The notes: generated from the letters alone by a model not told the origin. Numbered from the stretch's first letter, positions 46,834-56,656 are shown. The stretch is 64,000 nt of DNA from Pseudomonadota bacterium (GCA_023428245.1 JAEYYX010000011.1:12842-76841), one strand, 5' to 3'. Program-made: numbers and translations.

Positions 46834-46867
46834 GAATTCAGGGAGAATTCGAACCACGAATTCGAAC
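46834..46867. promoter_or_regulatory. GAATTCGAAC direct repeats upstream of porin
   Basis: GAATTCGAAC occurs twice with 3 nt between (46845-46854 and 46858-46867), with a third GAATTC at 46834. The 13-bp period and the TTCGAA palindromes suggest a regulator site before the porin gene at 46960. No regulator is identified. Confidence 0.4.
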
Positions 46868-46959
46868 GGCACAGTTCTTAGAAACAGATGAGTAACTCCG
46901 CAAAGGTGATGCAAAGGATGTCACCCCCACTCACCGGGTCTCCCGAGAAAACAACGTCC

Positions 46960-48468
46960 ATGAAAAAGCTCCTCTCTCATTCGTTCGTCCTCGCGACGCC
47001 GATCCTCATCCCGACGCTCGCCTTCGCGCAGGCTGCGCCTGAGCCCGAAGCCGCCGAGCCTCCTCCCGCTGCCGAAGAGGTCGAGCCGCCCACGGCGACG
47101 CTTCCGCCTCCCGCCGAGGAGCCTGCGCCCGTTGCCGTGGAGCCAGCTCCCGAGCCTGAACCCGCACTGCCTCCCCCGCCGCCGGAACCGGAAGTTGCCG
47201 CTGAAGAGAAGCCCCCGGAGCCGAGCCTGGCGCCGATCAAGTTCGGCACCAGCACCTGGAGCCGCTTCGAGGTGCGCGAAAACTACGACCGGCTCGGTGT
47301 TTCGCGTCAGCGCTTCACCGAGGGCGACCAGACTGTCTTCCGCGCGCGCATCAAGATGGAGACGGCCGAGCTACCTCTCGTCGACGGCGTCACAGGTCTC
47401 GCGAACTTCACGCCGCAAGCGAGCGGTAGCTGGGGTACGAGTGGCGCAGGCGGCACAGTCGGCGAAGCCAACCTCGGCATCTACGAGGGCTACTTCATGC
47501 TCAAGAGCAAGATCGTCGAAGTGAAGGGCGGTCGCTTCGCGATGAACTACGGCGACTCCCTCACCATCGGCAACCTCGATTGGAACCAAGCGGGACGCGC
47601 CTTCGACGGCATCCACACCCACTTCATCCTCGACAAGGGCTGGATCGACGCCTTCTTCACGCAACAGGCCGAAGGTCACCCGGCTGTGAACAATCCCTTC
47701 GCCGCTGGCGACAGCTACTTCTGGGGCCTCTACGCCAACATCGGCGGTTACATCGCAAAGGGTCTGGCACTAGAGCCCTACTTCTTGGGCCTCTCGAACG
47801 CCTCCACAGAAGGCATTGCGGGTACCGACGCCGCAGGCGCCCCCATCACCTACGCCCGCGACGGCGCGACCCTCTTCACGCTCGGCGCCCGCGCTCAGCA
47901 GAACATCGATCTCTTCGACTACCGCGTCGAAGGCGGCTTCCAGTTCGGTGAGTCGACCGGCGCAGTTCCGCCCACCGGCCCCCGCGCTGCCGCTGTCTCA
48001 ACCCTCGCGGCTCAGGTCGAAGGCGAAGTCGGACTCACTTTCGGTCCCGCTCGCGTCGGCCTCGGTGGCTTCTACGCCACGGGCAACGCGCCCGACGGAG
48101 CCGATGGGCCGCGCAACGAAGCCTACAATGAGCTCTTCCCCACCGGTCACAAATTCCTCGGCTGGATGGACGTGATCGGAGCTCGAAGCAACGTGATGGG
48201 CGGTATGTTGAAGCTCGGATTCAAGCTCAACACATCGCTCACAGCCGATCTCCACGGTCATCTGTTCGCCCGCCCGCAAGATGGCGGACTCGGACGCACC
48301 GGCGCTGATTCTCTCGCGGGCGGCGAAGTCAACGCCCAGCTCACCCAGAAGATCGGCAAATACGTCGCCGTGCGCCCGATGTACGGCATCTTCATTCCGA
48401 ACGAGAACCACTACGCCATCGGCGAACCCGTGCACTACTTCGAGCTCCAAGCTGGCCTGAATTTTTAG
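46960..48468 (+). CDS. Outer-membrane porin with Pro/Glu-rich linker
   Basis: A 502-aa outer-membrane beta-barrel protein. Signal MKKLLSHSFVLATPILIPTLAFAQ is followed by a Glu/Pro/Ala-rich linker (about residues 25-90), probably spanning the periplasm, and a barrel starting at KFGTSTWSRFEVRENYDR. It resembles alginate-export/phosphate-selective-type porins. The C-terminus ends FELQAGLNF with the terminal aromatic typical of barrels. Start 46960 is preferred to 46888. Substrate unknown. Confidence 0.78.
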   Translation: MKKLLSHSFVLATPILIPTLAFAQAAPEPEAAEPPPAAEEVEPPTATLPPPAEEPAPVAVEPAPEPEPALPPPPPEPEVAAEEKPPEPSLAPIKFGTSTWSRFEVRENYDRLGVSRQRFTEGDQTVFRARIKMETAELPLVDGVTGLANFTPQASGSWGTSGAGGTVGEANLGIYEGYFMLKSKIVEVKGGRFAMNYGDSLTIGNLDWNQAGRAFDGIHTHFILDKGWIDAFFTQQAEGHPAVNNPFAAGDSYFWGLYANIGGYIAKGLALEPYFLGLSNASTEGIAGTDAAGAPITYARDGATLFTLGARAQQNIDLFDYRVEGGFQFGESTGAVPPTGPRAAAVSTLAAQVEGEVGLTFGPARVGLGGFYATGNAPDGADGPRNEAYNELFPTGHKFLGWMDVIGARSNVMGGMLKLGFKLNTSLTADLHGHLFARPQDGGLGRTGADSLAGGEVNAQLTQKIGKYVAVRPMYGIFIPNENHYAIGEPVHYFELQAGLNF

Positions 48469-48523
48469 GGCGCACCGTATGAGGGGAACGCGCCCTCACG
48501 AATGAAAGCAGAAGGAACGAAGG

Positions 48524-48560
48524 CGGGTCAGGGGCCAGAAGAGGGGCTCTGACCCGTTCT
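48524..48560 (+). terminator. Likely terminator after porin
   Basis: CGGGTCAG / CTGACCCG form an 8-bp stem with an internal GGGCC/GGGC arm, followed by TTCTTCGTCT. It lies 55 bp after the porin stop and before the GH8 gene. Confidence 0.6.
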
Positions 48561-48608
48561 TCGTCTGCTCGAATCGCTTTCAGCTCACTGTCAGTTAGAC
48601 TGTGAGAG

Positions 48609-50027
48609 ATGAGCTTCCCTTCTGCCCCTCGGCTTTCTTCCCCGCGTGCTCGCCTTTGGGCGGGAGGTTCGGTGCTTCTGCTGGTGGTCGGGTTCGGGCC
48701 CGGCTGCAGCGCGAGTGAAGAACCCTCCGGCAGCGGGGGCACTGTGAACGTAAGTGGAGGAAGCGGGGGCACGATCGGAGCCGCGGGAGGAAGCGGGGGC
48801 CTCGCCGCGACCGGCGGTGCAACATCTGGCGGAGCGAGCGCGGGAGGCACGGGCGGCGATGGAGCCGGCGGAGGCGCGCCTGGAAGCGGTGGAGAGTCGA
48901 GCGGCGGTGCTCCGAGTGGGGACGGCGGCGCGCCGGGGGGAGGGGGAGGCTCGACAGGCAGCGGGTATCCTCACGGCGTCCGTCCGACGACGATCACCGA
49001 TGAACACCTCGCGGAGGCCTGGACTCGATGGAAGGAGAACTGGGTCGAGGCGTGTCCGGGCGGCGCGGCGCGCGTCATTTGGGACCAGCCGGAGAACACT
49101 GTCTCCGAGGGCATCGGCTACGGAATGCTCGGCGCGGTGGGCAATGACGATCGGGAGCTCTTCGACGGGTTCTGGAAGTACTACCAACAGAACGTCAATG
49201 AGCGCGGTGTGATGCACTGGAAGCGCGGCGGCTGTGAAGGGACAAAACCCGACGACAACTCGGACAACGGCGCCTCCGACGCAGAGCTCGACGTAGCGAT
49301 GGCGCTCATGCAGGCAGAGTGCAAGTGGAAGGACGCCAAGTATGGCACCGACGCCGACGCGCTCATCTCGCGCATCTTCGAACACGAGACTGTGGTCGAA
49401 GGAGGGCTCCGGCTCCTGAAGCCGGGAGACGCCTTCGGCGGCGCCGACTGCCAGAACGCCTCCTATTTCGCCCCCGCCTACTATCGCCTCTTCGCAGAGC
49501 GGCCCGCCGAGGCGGCGCGAAAGAACGACTGGCTCAAGCTCGCGAGCGATAGTTACGTTCTCCTTGAACGCTTCGCGCACGAGACGACGGGCTTCGTGCC
49601 GAATTGGTCGGATGCGAATGGGAACACCTCGACCTCCGGGCCCTCCGGCTGCAACTGGTACACCGACGCGCACATCTTCGGCACCGACGCGATCCGAACG
49701 CCCTTCCGTATCGCTGTCGACTATTTGCTGTTCGGAACCCCTGAGGCCAAAACCTGGCTGAACCGGGTCACCGACTTCGTCGACAGCCAAGACATCACGA
49801 AAGTCGGACGCAAGTTCAATCTCGACGGGACTCCCTTCGGCGAGATCGACCACAGCATCATCAGCGTCGGTGCCTTCGCGAACGCCGCCATGGCCTCCTC
49901 GCAGGAAGTGGCCGACCGCTTCACTCTCGAGGCTGTCACCGTCGACGACCACAAGTACTTCCCAGACTCGCTCCGAGTCCTCTATTTCCTCGTCCTGACG
50001 GGCCGCTTCACCCCCTGCGCTGAGTAG
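48609..50027 (+). CDS. GH8 endoglucanase-like lipoprotein
   Basis: A 472-aa lipoprotein (GFGPGC, Cys33) with a Gly/Ser spacer to residue about 118. The catalytic domain of family 8 (cellulases, chitosanases, xylanases) begins at YPHGVRPT. The general acid Glu167 lies in TVSEGIGYGMLG; the Asp of GASDAELDVAMAL follows. It cleaves internal beta-1,4 bonds; the exact polymer is not clear. It may be anchored at the outside or periplasm. The gene stands alone. Confidence 0.85.
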   Translation: MSFPSAPRLSSPRARLWAGGSVLLLVVGFGPGCSASEEPSGSGGTVNVSGGSGGTIGAAGGSGGLAATGGATSGGASAGGTGGDGAGGGAPGSGGESSGGAPSGDGGAPGGGGGSTGSGYPHGVRPTTITDEHLAEAWTRWKENWVEACPGGAARVIWDQPENTVSEGIGYGMLGAVGNDDRELFDGFWKYYQQNVNERGVMHWKRGGCEGTKPDDNSDNGASDAELDVAMALMQAECKWKDAKYGTDADALISRIFEHETVVEGGLRLLKPGDAFGGADCQNASYFAPAYYRLFAERPAEAARKNDWLKLASDSYVLLERFAHETTGFVPNWSDANGNTSTSGPSGCNWYTDAHIFGTDAIRTPFRIAVDYLLFGTPEAKTWLNRVTDFVDSQDITKVGRKFNLDGTPFGEIDHSIISVGAFANAAMASSQEVADRFTLEAVTVDDHKYFPDSLRVLYFLVLTGRFTPCAE

Positions 50028-50102
50028 CGCGGGGGGATTTTCCGAGTTCGAGAGCAAGATCCGGAGTGCCCGAGCGCTGGGCGCAGCTATTGCAAAGGGA
50101 CC

Positions 50103-51239
50103 GTGACCCTCCCCGCACCTCTCCCCCGAGTTTCCACGCCCGACCGGCGCTGGGAGCTCGTGAGCGCGCGGGCTCGCTCCGCCGATGGGCAGTTCGTTTT
50201 TGCGGTGCGCACGACAGGCGTCTACTGTCGACCCTCCTGCAGCGCTCGGCGTCCCTCGCGAGAAAACGTCGAGTTCTACGGGAGCCCGGAACTCGCTCGA
50301 GCGGCGGGCTATCGCGCCTGCCTGCGCTGTCATCCCGATGCAGCCACCTCATCCGAGAGCGAACTCGTCAGGGCCCTTTGCGCTCGGCTCGACGCTCACC
50401 CCGAGACAAGTCTCATGGAGCTCGCCGCTCTCGTTCAGAAGAGCCCCTCCCACACCCATCGCCAGTTCAAAAAACTCACCGGCCTCACTCCGACGCAGTA
50501 CGCTCGTGAGGTACGCTCTCTGAAGCTTCGCGGCGAACTCTCGGGGGGCAGCCCCGTCACGCGCGCCGGATATGCGGCAGGCTACGCGAGCTCGAGCCGA
50601 CTCTACGCTTCGACCTCGGGAGCCCTCGGCATGGAGCCGTCCCGCTACCGGCGGGGCGGCGAAGCAACGACGATTCGTTTTGCCACTCGCGCGACCAGCC
50701 TTGGTCAACTCCTCCTCGGACGCACAGAGCGCGGCGTGTGCTCCGTGTCTCTCGGAGACGATCAGGGCGCGCTCGAACGGGACCTCGCGCGAGAGTTCCC
50801 CAGGGCCGAGTTGATGCGAGACGACGGGGCTCTCGAGCAGGAGCTCGCCCTGGTCGTTGCTCTCCTCGAGTCAGAAACTGATTCCCCGGCCCTCCCTTTG
50901 GACCTCAGCGGCAGCCTCTTCCAGAAGCGCGTCTGGACCCTGCTCCGCCAGATCCCGGCAGGACAGACCACCACCTATACGGAACTCGCCGAAAAGCTGG
51001 GCCAGCCCACCGCGGCGCGCGCTGTCGCGCGCGCCTGCGCCACGAATCCCGTCGCCCTACTCGTCCCCTGCCACCGCGTCATCCGCTCGACCGGAGAGCT
51101 CGCAGGGTACCGCTGGGGCCTCTCACGCAAAAAGGCTCTCCTCGAGAGAGAAGCCGAGCGCGCTTCGCATTCGGGCCCGAGCGACCGGGGCCGCCGCTCG
51201 GCGGCTCCAATCAAGCGGCCATCGCGAGGTAAATCGTGA
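50103..51239 (+). CDS. ada: Ada DNA-repair methyltransferase/regulator
   Basis: A 378-aa bifunctional protein. The N-terminal Zn domain has Cys42, Cys46, Cys73 and Cys76 (GVYCRPSCSARR, ACLRCHPD); Cys42 accepts methyl from phosphotriesters. An AraC-type HTH follows (RQFKKLTGLTPTQYAR), then a methylguanine transferase domain with nucleophile in VPCHRVI. It starts at GTG 50103. Its C-terminus overlaps the antiporter gene by 29 bp. Methylated Ada typically activates repair genes, including itself. Confidence 0.92.
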   Translation: MTLPAPLPRVSTPDRRWELVSARARSADGQFVFAVRTTGVYCRPSCSARRPSRENVEFYGSPELARAAGYRACLRCHPDAATSSESELVRALCARLDAHPETSLMELAALVQKSPSHTHRQFKKLTGLTPTQYAREVRSLKLRGELSGGSPVTRAGYAAGYASSSRLYASTSGALGMEPSRYRRGGEATTIRFATRATSLGQLLLGRTERGVCSVSLGDDQGALERDLAREFPRAELMRDDGALEQELALVVALLESETDSPALPLDLSGSLFQKRVWTLLRQIPAGQTTTYTELAEKLGQPTAARAVARACATNPVALLVPCHRVIRSTGELAGYRWGLSRKKALLEREAERASHSGPSDRGRRSAAPIKRPSRGKS

Positions 51240-52461
51240 TAACGAGATAGACCGGGGTGAGCGCTGCGATCGCCTTGACCGCATAGCTCACGAAGTTGTA
51301 AGTCTTGTAGTTCTGGCTGTCGGCGATGGCCTTGACCATGAAGTTCGGGCCATTGCCGATATAGGTGTTCGCGCCCATGAGCACAGCGGCGGCGCTGATC
51401 GCGAAAAGATGGATCTGCGGGACGCCGACGACTTCTGATGGGAGACCGAGGCCCTGGGCCGCAGAGAGAAACGTCAGGTAGGTCGGAGCATTGTCGAGGA
51501 CGCTCGAGAGAGCGCCTGTGACGACGAAGTAATGCCAAGGCGAGACGAGCCCGAGGGAAGCGCCGTGCTCCTTGAGGAGGGCCAGGGCCGGGACCATGGT
51601 CACGAAGATGCCCGCGAAGAGAATGGCGACTTCGAGGATGGGTCCGAAGGAGAAGTCATTCTTCTGCCGCGCTTCCTTGGAGCCGAAGACAAGTGAAACA
51701 AGAGTGAGCGCGACCATCACGAACTCGCGGTAAGGGGTCGGCAAGAAGACGGCGAGGACGATGCCGAGCAAGAGGGCGATGTTCGAGAGACCACTCATCC
51801 GCACCGGCTCAACGTGGCTCACGTCTTCCGCGATCGCGGAAGCGGGCTCGGCCGCGTAGGCGCGCCTGTCGACGATCACGAACAGCGTCAGAAGGTAAGC
51901 GACGGCAAGCAACCAAACCGGCAAGAGGTTCAGGGTCCAGAAGAAGGGCACTCCGCGCAGGTAACCGAGAAACAGCGGCGGATCTCCGAGAGGCGTCAAA
52001 AGGCCACCGCAGTTCGAAACGAGCAGGATGAAGAAAAAGGGGATGTGGCTTGTGTTCTTGCGCTCGGAGTTCGTGCGCAGGACCAGACGGATGAGCACCA
52101 TGCTCGCCCCGGTGGTCCCGATGAAGTTCGCGAGCACGGCGCCGATGCCAAGCAATACGGCGTTCACCTTCGGTGTAGCTTCCAGGTCGCCGGAGACATG
52201 GATGCCGCCGGAGACGACGAAGAGAGAACCGAGCAAACAGATAAAAGAGACGTACTCGATCGCGCTGTGCTCCAGCGCATGGGGGTCGTGGGACGCGAGC
52301 CAAACCGCGACCGGCGCCCCTAGGACGGCGGTGATGATTCCCTTGTTCCGGTTCGACTCCCAGAAGTGGTTCAGAACCAGGGGCAGCGCCGCGATACAGA
52401 GCAGCAGGGTCGCGAAGGGGAGGACGGCTACGGGCGAATAGGAGACGGGGGCGTTATCCAC
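51211..52461 (-). CDS. Sodium:proton antiporter (ion transporter superfamily)
   Basis: A 416-aa membrane protein with about 12 helices. The paired motifs TTGASMVLIR and SNCGGLLTPLGDPPLF, and later SVLDNAPTYLTF with ANTYIGNGPNF, are typical of the NhaD/arsenical pump-like ion transporter superfamily. Ion exchange is inferred from family. It converges on ada with a 29-bp overlap. Confidence 0.85.
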   Translation of the reverse strand: MDNAPVSYSPVAVLPFATLLLCIAALPLVLNHFWESNRNKGIITAVLGAPVAVWLASHDPHALEHSAIEYVSFICLLGSLFVVSGGIHVSGDLEATPKVNAVLLGIGAVLANFIGTTGASMVLIRLVLRTNSERKNTSHIPFFFILLVSNCGGLLTPLGDPPLFLGYLRGVPFFWTLNLLPVWLLAVAYLLTLFVIVDRRAYAAEPASAIAEDVSHVEPVRMSGLSNIALLLGIVLAVFLPTPYREFVMVALTLVSLVFGSKEARQKNDFSFGPILEVAILFAGIFVTMVPALALLKEHGASLGLVSPWHYFVVTGALSSVLDNAPTYLTFLSAAQGLGLPSEVVGVPQIHLFAISAAAVLMGANTYIGNGPNFMVKAIADSQNYKTYNFVSYAVKAIAALTPVYLVITIYLAMAA

Positions 52462-52754
52462 GGTGAGGCCCGCTCCTTAGCGCAGGTCCGGCCTCGCTCG
52501 GACGTCCAAAATGCGCGATTTTTCGCATCATTCCGGCGCCGAGTCGGGCGCAGTTCGTGTCATCCAGCAAAGATGAGGACGAAACGACGAGGACATACCG
52601 ACGAAACTCGAACGCCTGCCGCGGGTCCGCAATAGTCCCCGCAAGAGAGCCGGGACCGAAACCGTCAAATATAACGGCCCGGGAGGCTGCCCAGCTCCCG
52701 AGACGGCCCGGGTGAGACAATTTGATGGTTTGGCCCGCTCAGGTGCGAGCAATT

Positions 52755-52769
52755 GGGCGAGAATCGCCC
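52755..52769. promoter_or_regulatory. Inverted repeat upstream of sulfate operon
   Basis: GGGCGA-GAA-TCGCCC is a perfect 6-bp inverted repeat 12 bp before the -24/-12 element. It could be an activator or repressor site. The rest of the 347-bp gap before the operon (52462-52754) holds no supported gene. Confidence 0.4.
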
Positions 52770-52780
52770 GTGAACCGCGC

Positions 52781-52798
52781 TGGCATGGCCAATGCTTG
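52781..52798 (+). promoter_or_regulatory. Putative sigma54 promoter of the sulfate operon
   Basis: TGGCATG-GCCA-ATGCTT matches the sigma54 consensus; GG (52782-52783) and GC (52794-52795) are 10 nt apart. Predicted transcription starts at about 52807, 2 nt before ATG 52809, so the mRNA would be nearly leaderless. GAGGG at 52798-52802 would be the ribosome site only if transcription begins further upstream. The operon encodes its own sigma54 activator (56730). Confidence 0.6.
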
Positions 52799-52808
52799 AG
52801 GGCCGGCC

Positions 52809-53876
52809 ATGCGAGCCATTCCGAGAGCATTCCGACCTCTCGTTTTCCTCTCCTTCCTTCTGCTCTCGACCGCTTGTCAGAAGTCCTCTGACTCCAGCCG
52901 CGCCGACGAAGGCACCAGCAAGGACGGGAAGGCAACGCTCGTGCTCGGGGCCTACTCGGTTCCCCGCGAGGCCTACGGCAAGCACATCATCCCCGCCTTC
53001 CGAGCCAAGTGGCAGAAGGAGAAGGGACAGGAAGTTGAGGTCTCCGAGTCGTACATGGCAAGCGGCGCGCAAGCGCGTGCGATCGTCGGCGGCTTCGAGG
53101 CCGACGTCGCCTCCCTCTCTCTCGATCCCGACATCCAGAAGATCCAGGACGGCGGGCTCATCGCTCACGATTGGCGCAAGCAGCCCCACGACGGCATCGT
53201 GACCCAGTCCGTCGTCGTCATCGGCGTCCGTAAGGGAAACCCCAAGGGTATCTCCGACTGGGCCGACCTCGCCAAGCCGGGCGTCGCCGTCCTCACACCG
53301 AACGTGAAGACGAGCGGGGGCGCCATGTGGAACGTCCTCGCCGTCTACGGCGCAGCGCTCCGTTCCGAGCCGCGCGACGGCGCTGATGCACGAGCGGAAG
53401 AGCTCTTGGCCAAAGTTCTCGCCAACGTGAAGATCATGGACTCGAGCGGTCGCGAGTCGGTCCTGAACTTCGAACGAGGCGTCGGAGACGCCATCATCAC
53501 CTACGAGAACGAAATCCTGGTCCTCCCGGAGAACAAACGACCCGACATCGTCGTCCCGAACTCGACCCTGCTCATCGAGAATCCCGTCGCCCGCATCGAC
53601 GGCTATACGAAGAAACACGGAAGCGAGGAGATCGCCCAAGGCTTCATCGACTTCTTGTTCAGCCCCGAAGCTCAGAAGGTGTTCGCAACCCAGGGCCTCC
53701 GACCCGTCGATGAGGCTGTCTTCTCGGAGGTGCGCGGCAAGTTCGCGCCCGTCGAGAACCTCTTCACGGTCCGAGACCTCGGCGGCTGGAATCATCTGAA
53801 GACGACGGTCTTCGCGGACGGGGGCGTCTACGACAAGGCGCTCGCCAAAGGCAGGAGCGCTGGAAAAGGATCATGA
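52809..53876 (+). CDS. Sulfate ABC transporter substrate-binding lipoprotein
   Basis: A 355-aa binding protein with lipobox LLSTAC. The family stretches SYMASGAQARAIVGGFEADV, TPNVKTSGGAMWN and GYTKKHGSEEIAQGFIDFL match Sbp/CysP sulfate- or thiosulfate-binding proteins. It delivers the anion to CysTW. The stop overlaps the cysT start (ATGA). Confidence 0.93.
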   Translation: MRAIPRAFRPLVFLSFLLLSTACQKSSDSSRADEGTSKDGKATLVLGAYSVPREAYGKHIIPAFRAKWQKEKGQEVEVSESYMASGAQARAIVGGFEADVASLSLDPDIQKIQDGGLIAHDWRKQPHDGIVTQSVVVIGVRKGNPKGISDWADLAKPGVAVLTPNVKTSGGAMWNVLAVYGAALRSEPRDGADARAEELLAKVLANVKIMDSSGRESVLNFERGVGDAIITYENEILVLPENKRPDIVVPNSTLLIENPVARIDGYTKKHGSEEIAQGFIDFLFSPEAQKVFATQGLRPVDEAVFSEVRGKFAPVENLFTVRDLGGWNHLKTTVFADGGVYDKALAKGRSAGKGS

Positions 53877-54709
53877 AGCCCATCGGCTTTGCGCTCTTGC
53901 CAGGACCTGGGGAACTCTGGGTCCGCCGAGGAATCATCTCTTACGTCGGGCTCCTTGTATTGGTGCCCTTCTCGGTCCTCGTGTTCGTCGCTTTCCAGGA
54001 CGGCCCGGGGGTCTTCTGGGAGCGCGTGACCTCAGACGTCGCGCTCTCCGCGGTCAGCCTGACGCTCTGGACCGGGCTCCTCGTCGGAGTCCTAAATGCG
54101 TTCTTCGGCACCCTAACCGCCTGGGTGCTGTTTAGGTATCCGCTTCCGCTCAAGCCCCTCATCTCGGCGGCCGTCGATCTCCCACTCTCGATCCCGACGC
54201 TCGTCGCAGGCGTGATGCTCTCGATCCTCTATGGCCCCGCATCACTCCTCGGCCAGAAGTTCAGCGCCCTCGGCATCGACATCATCTTCGCCAAACCGGG
54301 CATCATCCTAGCGCTCCTGCTCGTGACGTTGCCCTTCGTGGTGCGCGCCGTAGAGCCAGTGCTCGAGGAGATTGACCCTGCCGAGGAAGAAGCAGCCGTC
54401 GTGCTCGGAGCGTCACCTTGGCGCGCATTTAGGACTGTCCATTTCCCTGCGATCTATCCAGCCGTCGTCTCGGGCAGTCTCCGCTCACTCGGGCGCGCAA
54501 TGGGCGAGTTCGGATCGATCGTGATTGTCGCCGGCAACATCCCCGAAGAGACGCTCACCGCACCCGTCTACATCTTCGGTGAGATCGAGAGCGGTCACCC
54601 AGCCACCGCAGCAAGCGTCGGTTCGCTCCTTCTCTTCATTGCCCTAGCCCTCCACGGCATCGCTCGCGTCGCCGAGAACAGGGTCGGAGGTCGCCATGCA
54701 CGAGCTTGA
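53873..54709 (+). CDS. cysT: Sulfate ABC transporter permease CysT
   Basis: A 278-aa inner-membrane permease (also named CysU) with about six helices. The EAA-like loop EEEAAVVLGASPWRAFRTVHFP contacts the ATPase. It forms the channel with CysW. It overlaps the upstream stop by 4 bp and the cysW start by 14 bp. Confidence 0.92.
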   Translation: MKPIGFALLPGPGELWVRRGIISYVGLLVLVPFSVLVFVAFQDGPGVFWERVTSDVALSAVSLTLWTGLLVGVLNAFFGTLTAWVLFRYPLPLKPLISAAVDLPLSIPTLVAGVMLSILYGPASLLGQKFSALGIDIIFAKPGIILALLLVTLPFVVRAVEPVLEEIDPAEEEAAVVLGASPWRAFRTVHFPAIYPAVVSGSLRSLGRAMGEFGSIVIVAGNIPEETLTAPVYIFGEIESGHPATAASVGSLLLFIALALHGIARVAENRVGGRHARA

Positions 54710-55610
54710 AGCCCTACCGGCTCTCCGGTCGAGCACGTCGGTACGGCCGCTCAAAGAAGAAAAACTCCGCGCTCCCTCCCCGGTCACGCGCATCGTACTG
54801 TCGGGCTTGGTTCTCGGCTATCTCGGGTTGGTCTTGCTCGGGCCGCTCTCTGCGCTCCTCTTCGAGATCGGGGAGATCGGTTTCTTTGTTGCGCTCTCGA
54901 AGCTGCTCGATACGACAGCCCTCCTCGCCCTGAAGAACTCGATCCTGCTCCTCTTGATCACTCTGGTCGTAAACGGCGTGGTCGGGGCACTCGGCGGAAT
55001 CGTCCTTGTACGCCACCGTTTCCCTGGCCGCGCTCTGCTGAGCGCATTGTGTGACCTGCCCCTCGCGGTCTCGCCGGTCATGATCGGCCTCTCGTTCCTG
55101 CTCTTGATCGGCAAAGGTGGCGTCCTTTACCCGCTCCTTGAGGCCATCGACATCAAGCTCGTCTTCACGTTCTGGGGCCTAGTGCTCGGCACGCTCTTTG
55201 TGACCCTGCCGTACTCGATCCGCGAGGTCTCCTACGTGCTCGAAGAGCTCGGAACCGACGAAGAGGAAGCCGCGACGACCCTCGGTGCGTCTCCGTGGCA
55301 GACCTTCTGGAAAGTAACTCTGCCGAACATTCGAATTGCACTCGGCTACGGCGTCCTGATGGCCATGGCTCGCTCCCTCGGCGAGTTCGGTGCCGTGCTC
55401 GTGCTCGGCGGCAGCATCTCCGGCCAGACGCAAACTGCGACGACGTTCATCCACGACTCCATCGAAGAGCGAAATCTCGACGCGGCCTACGGCATGTCGC
55501 TCCTCCTCGCCGTCTTCTCGAGCGGACTCCTCTTCATCCTGGAGCGACTCAAGAAGCGCCAAGCCAAGACTCAAAGGCGGGCCCACGGCCCGAGCAAGCA
55601 GACAGCATGA
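54696..55610 (+). CDS. cysW: Sulfate ABC transporter permease CysW
   Basis: A 304-aa permease with about six helices and the coupling loop EEEAATTLGASPWQTFWKVT. The first about 30 residues are a polar extension. It pairs with CysT. Its TGA overlaps the ATG of cysA. Confidence 0.92.
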   Translation: MHELEALPALRSSTSVRPLKEEKLRAPSPVTRIVLSGLVLGYLGLVLLGPLSALLFEIGEIGFFVALSKLLDTTALLALKNSILLLLITLVVNGVVGALGGIVLVRHRFPGRALLSALCDLPLAVSPVMIGLSFLLLIGKGGVLYPLLEAIDIKLVFTFWGLVLGTLFVTLPYSIREVSYVLEELGTDEEEAATTLGASPWQTFWKVTLPNIRIALGYGVLMAMARSLGEFGAVLVLGGSISGQTQTATTFIHDSIEERNLDAAYGMSLLLAVFSSGLLFILERLKKRQAKTQRRAHGPSKQTA

Positions 55611-56656
55611 GCATCCGAGTAGAACACCTCCGCAAACGCTTTGGCTCATTCCAGGCCGTCGACGACGTCAGCTTCGAGGTCGAGAGCGGCTCTCTGGTCG
55701 CGCTACTTGGACCTTCCGGCAGTGGCAAGAGCACCATCCTGCGCATCCTGGCAGGCCTCGAGTCCCCGGACTCCGGCTCGGTTTGGTTCGACGGCGAAGA
55801 AGCGACCCATGTCCACGCTCGCAGCCGCGCCATCGGCTTCGTCTTCCAACACTACGCTCTCTTTCGGCACCTGACAGTCGCTGAGAACGTGGGCTTCGGC
55901 CTCTTGGTCCGGGACGTCGCTCCGAAGGCGCGCGTTGAGCGCACCGAACAGCTCCTCGAGCTCGTCGGGCTCGGCGGACTCGGCGGCCGCTACCCTTCCC
56001 AGCTCTCCGGGGGCCAACGCCAGCGCGTCGCGCTGGCTCGTGCACTCGCACCCGAACCCCGCCTCCTTTTGCTCGATGAACCCTTCGGAGCCGTCGACGC
56101 GAAGGTCCGCGAGGAACTCCGCCAGTGGCTCCGGCGCCTCCACGACGAAGTCGGTGTCACCTCGATCTTCGTCACCCACGATCAGGACGAAGCCTTCTCT
56201 GTCTCGGACCGCGTCCTCATCATCAACCACGGCAAGCTCGAGCAATCCGGCACTCCTGCCGAGATCTTGGACGAGCCCCGAACTGAGTTCGTGGCGCGCT
56301 TCGTCGGGGACGTGAACGTCTTCACGGCCCAGATGGACAAGGGAATCGCCAAGGTTGGCGCCCTCCAGACCCCCGCCCAGTCCGGCCCGAGCGACGGCCA
56401 GGTCCAGCTCGTGGTTCGATCCTACGATCTCAAATTCTTCCGGGAGGACCCGGGAGTCGCAACCGTGGAAAGAGTCGTTCCCCTCGGGGACCGGGTCCGC
56501 GTCCACGCAACCCTGGACGGAGCTGGACCCCTCGTCGCCCAGTTCCCTCGTCGAAGCAGTCTGCTGCGCGGCATCGAAGCCGGAGCTCGCATTCAGGTGG
56601 AAGTTACTTATGCACGAACGTACCCCTTGGAATCAGGGCGGCCCAGCGCCCCGTGA
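55607..56656 (+). CDS. cysA: Sulfate ABC transporter ATP-binding protein
   Basis: A 349-aa ATPase. Walker A GPSGSGKST, signature LSGGQRQRVALARAL and Walker B LLLLDEPFGAVDA are all present, with a C-terminal TOBE-type domain. ATG 55607 (ATGA overlap) is the start; the open frame to 55295 lies inside cysW in another frame. Confidence 0.95.
   Translation: MSIRVEHLRKRFGSFQAVDDVSFEVESGSLVALLGPSGSGKSTILRILAGLESPDSGSVWFDGEEATHVHARSRAIGFVFQHYALFRHLTVAENVGFGLLVRDVAPKARVERTEQLLELVGLGGLGGRYPSQLSGGQRQRVALARALAPEPRLLLLDEPFGAVDAKVREELRQWLRRLHDEVGVTSIFVTHDQDEAFSVSDRVLIINHGKLEQSGTPAEILDEPRTEFVARFVGDVNVFTAQMDKGIAKVGALQTPAQSGPSDGQVQLVVRSYDLKFFREDPGVATVERVVPLGDRVRVHATLDGAGPLVAQFPRRSSLLRGIEAGARIQVEVTYARTYPLESGRPSAP

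Noticed and set aside
52345..52362. tRNA-like T-arm (GGTTCGACTCC)
   Set aside because: It lies inside the antiporter coding sequence and has no acceptor or anticodon arm around it.
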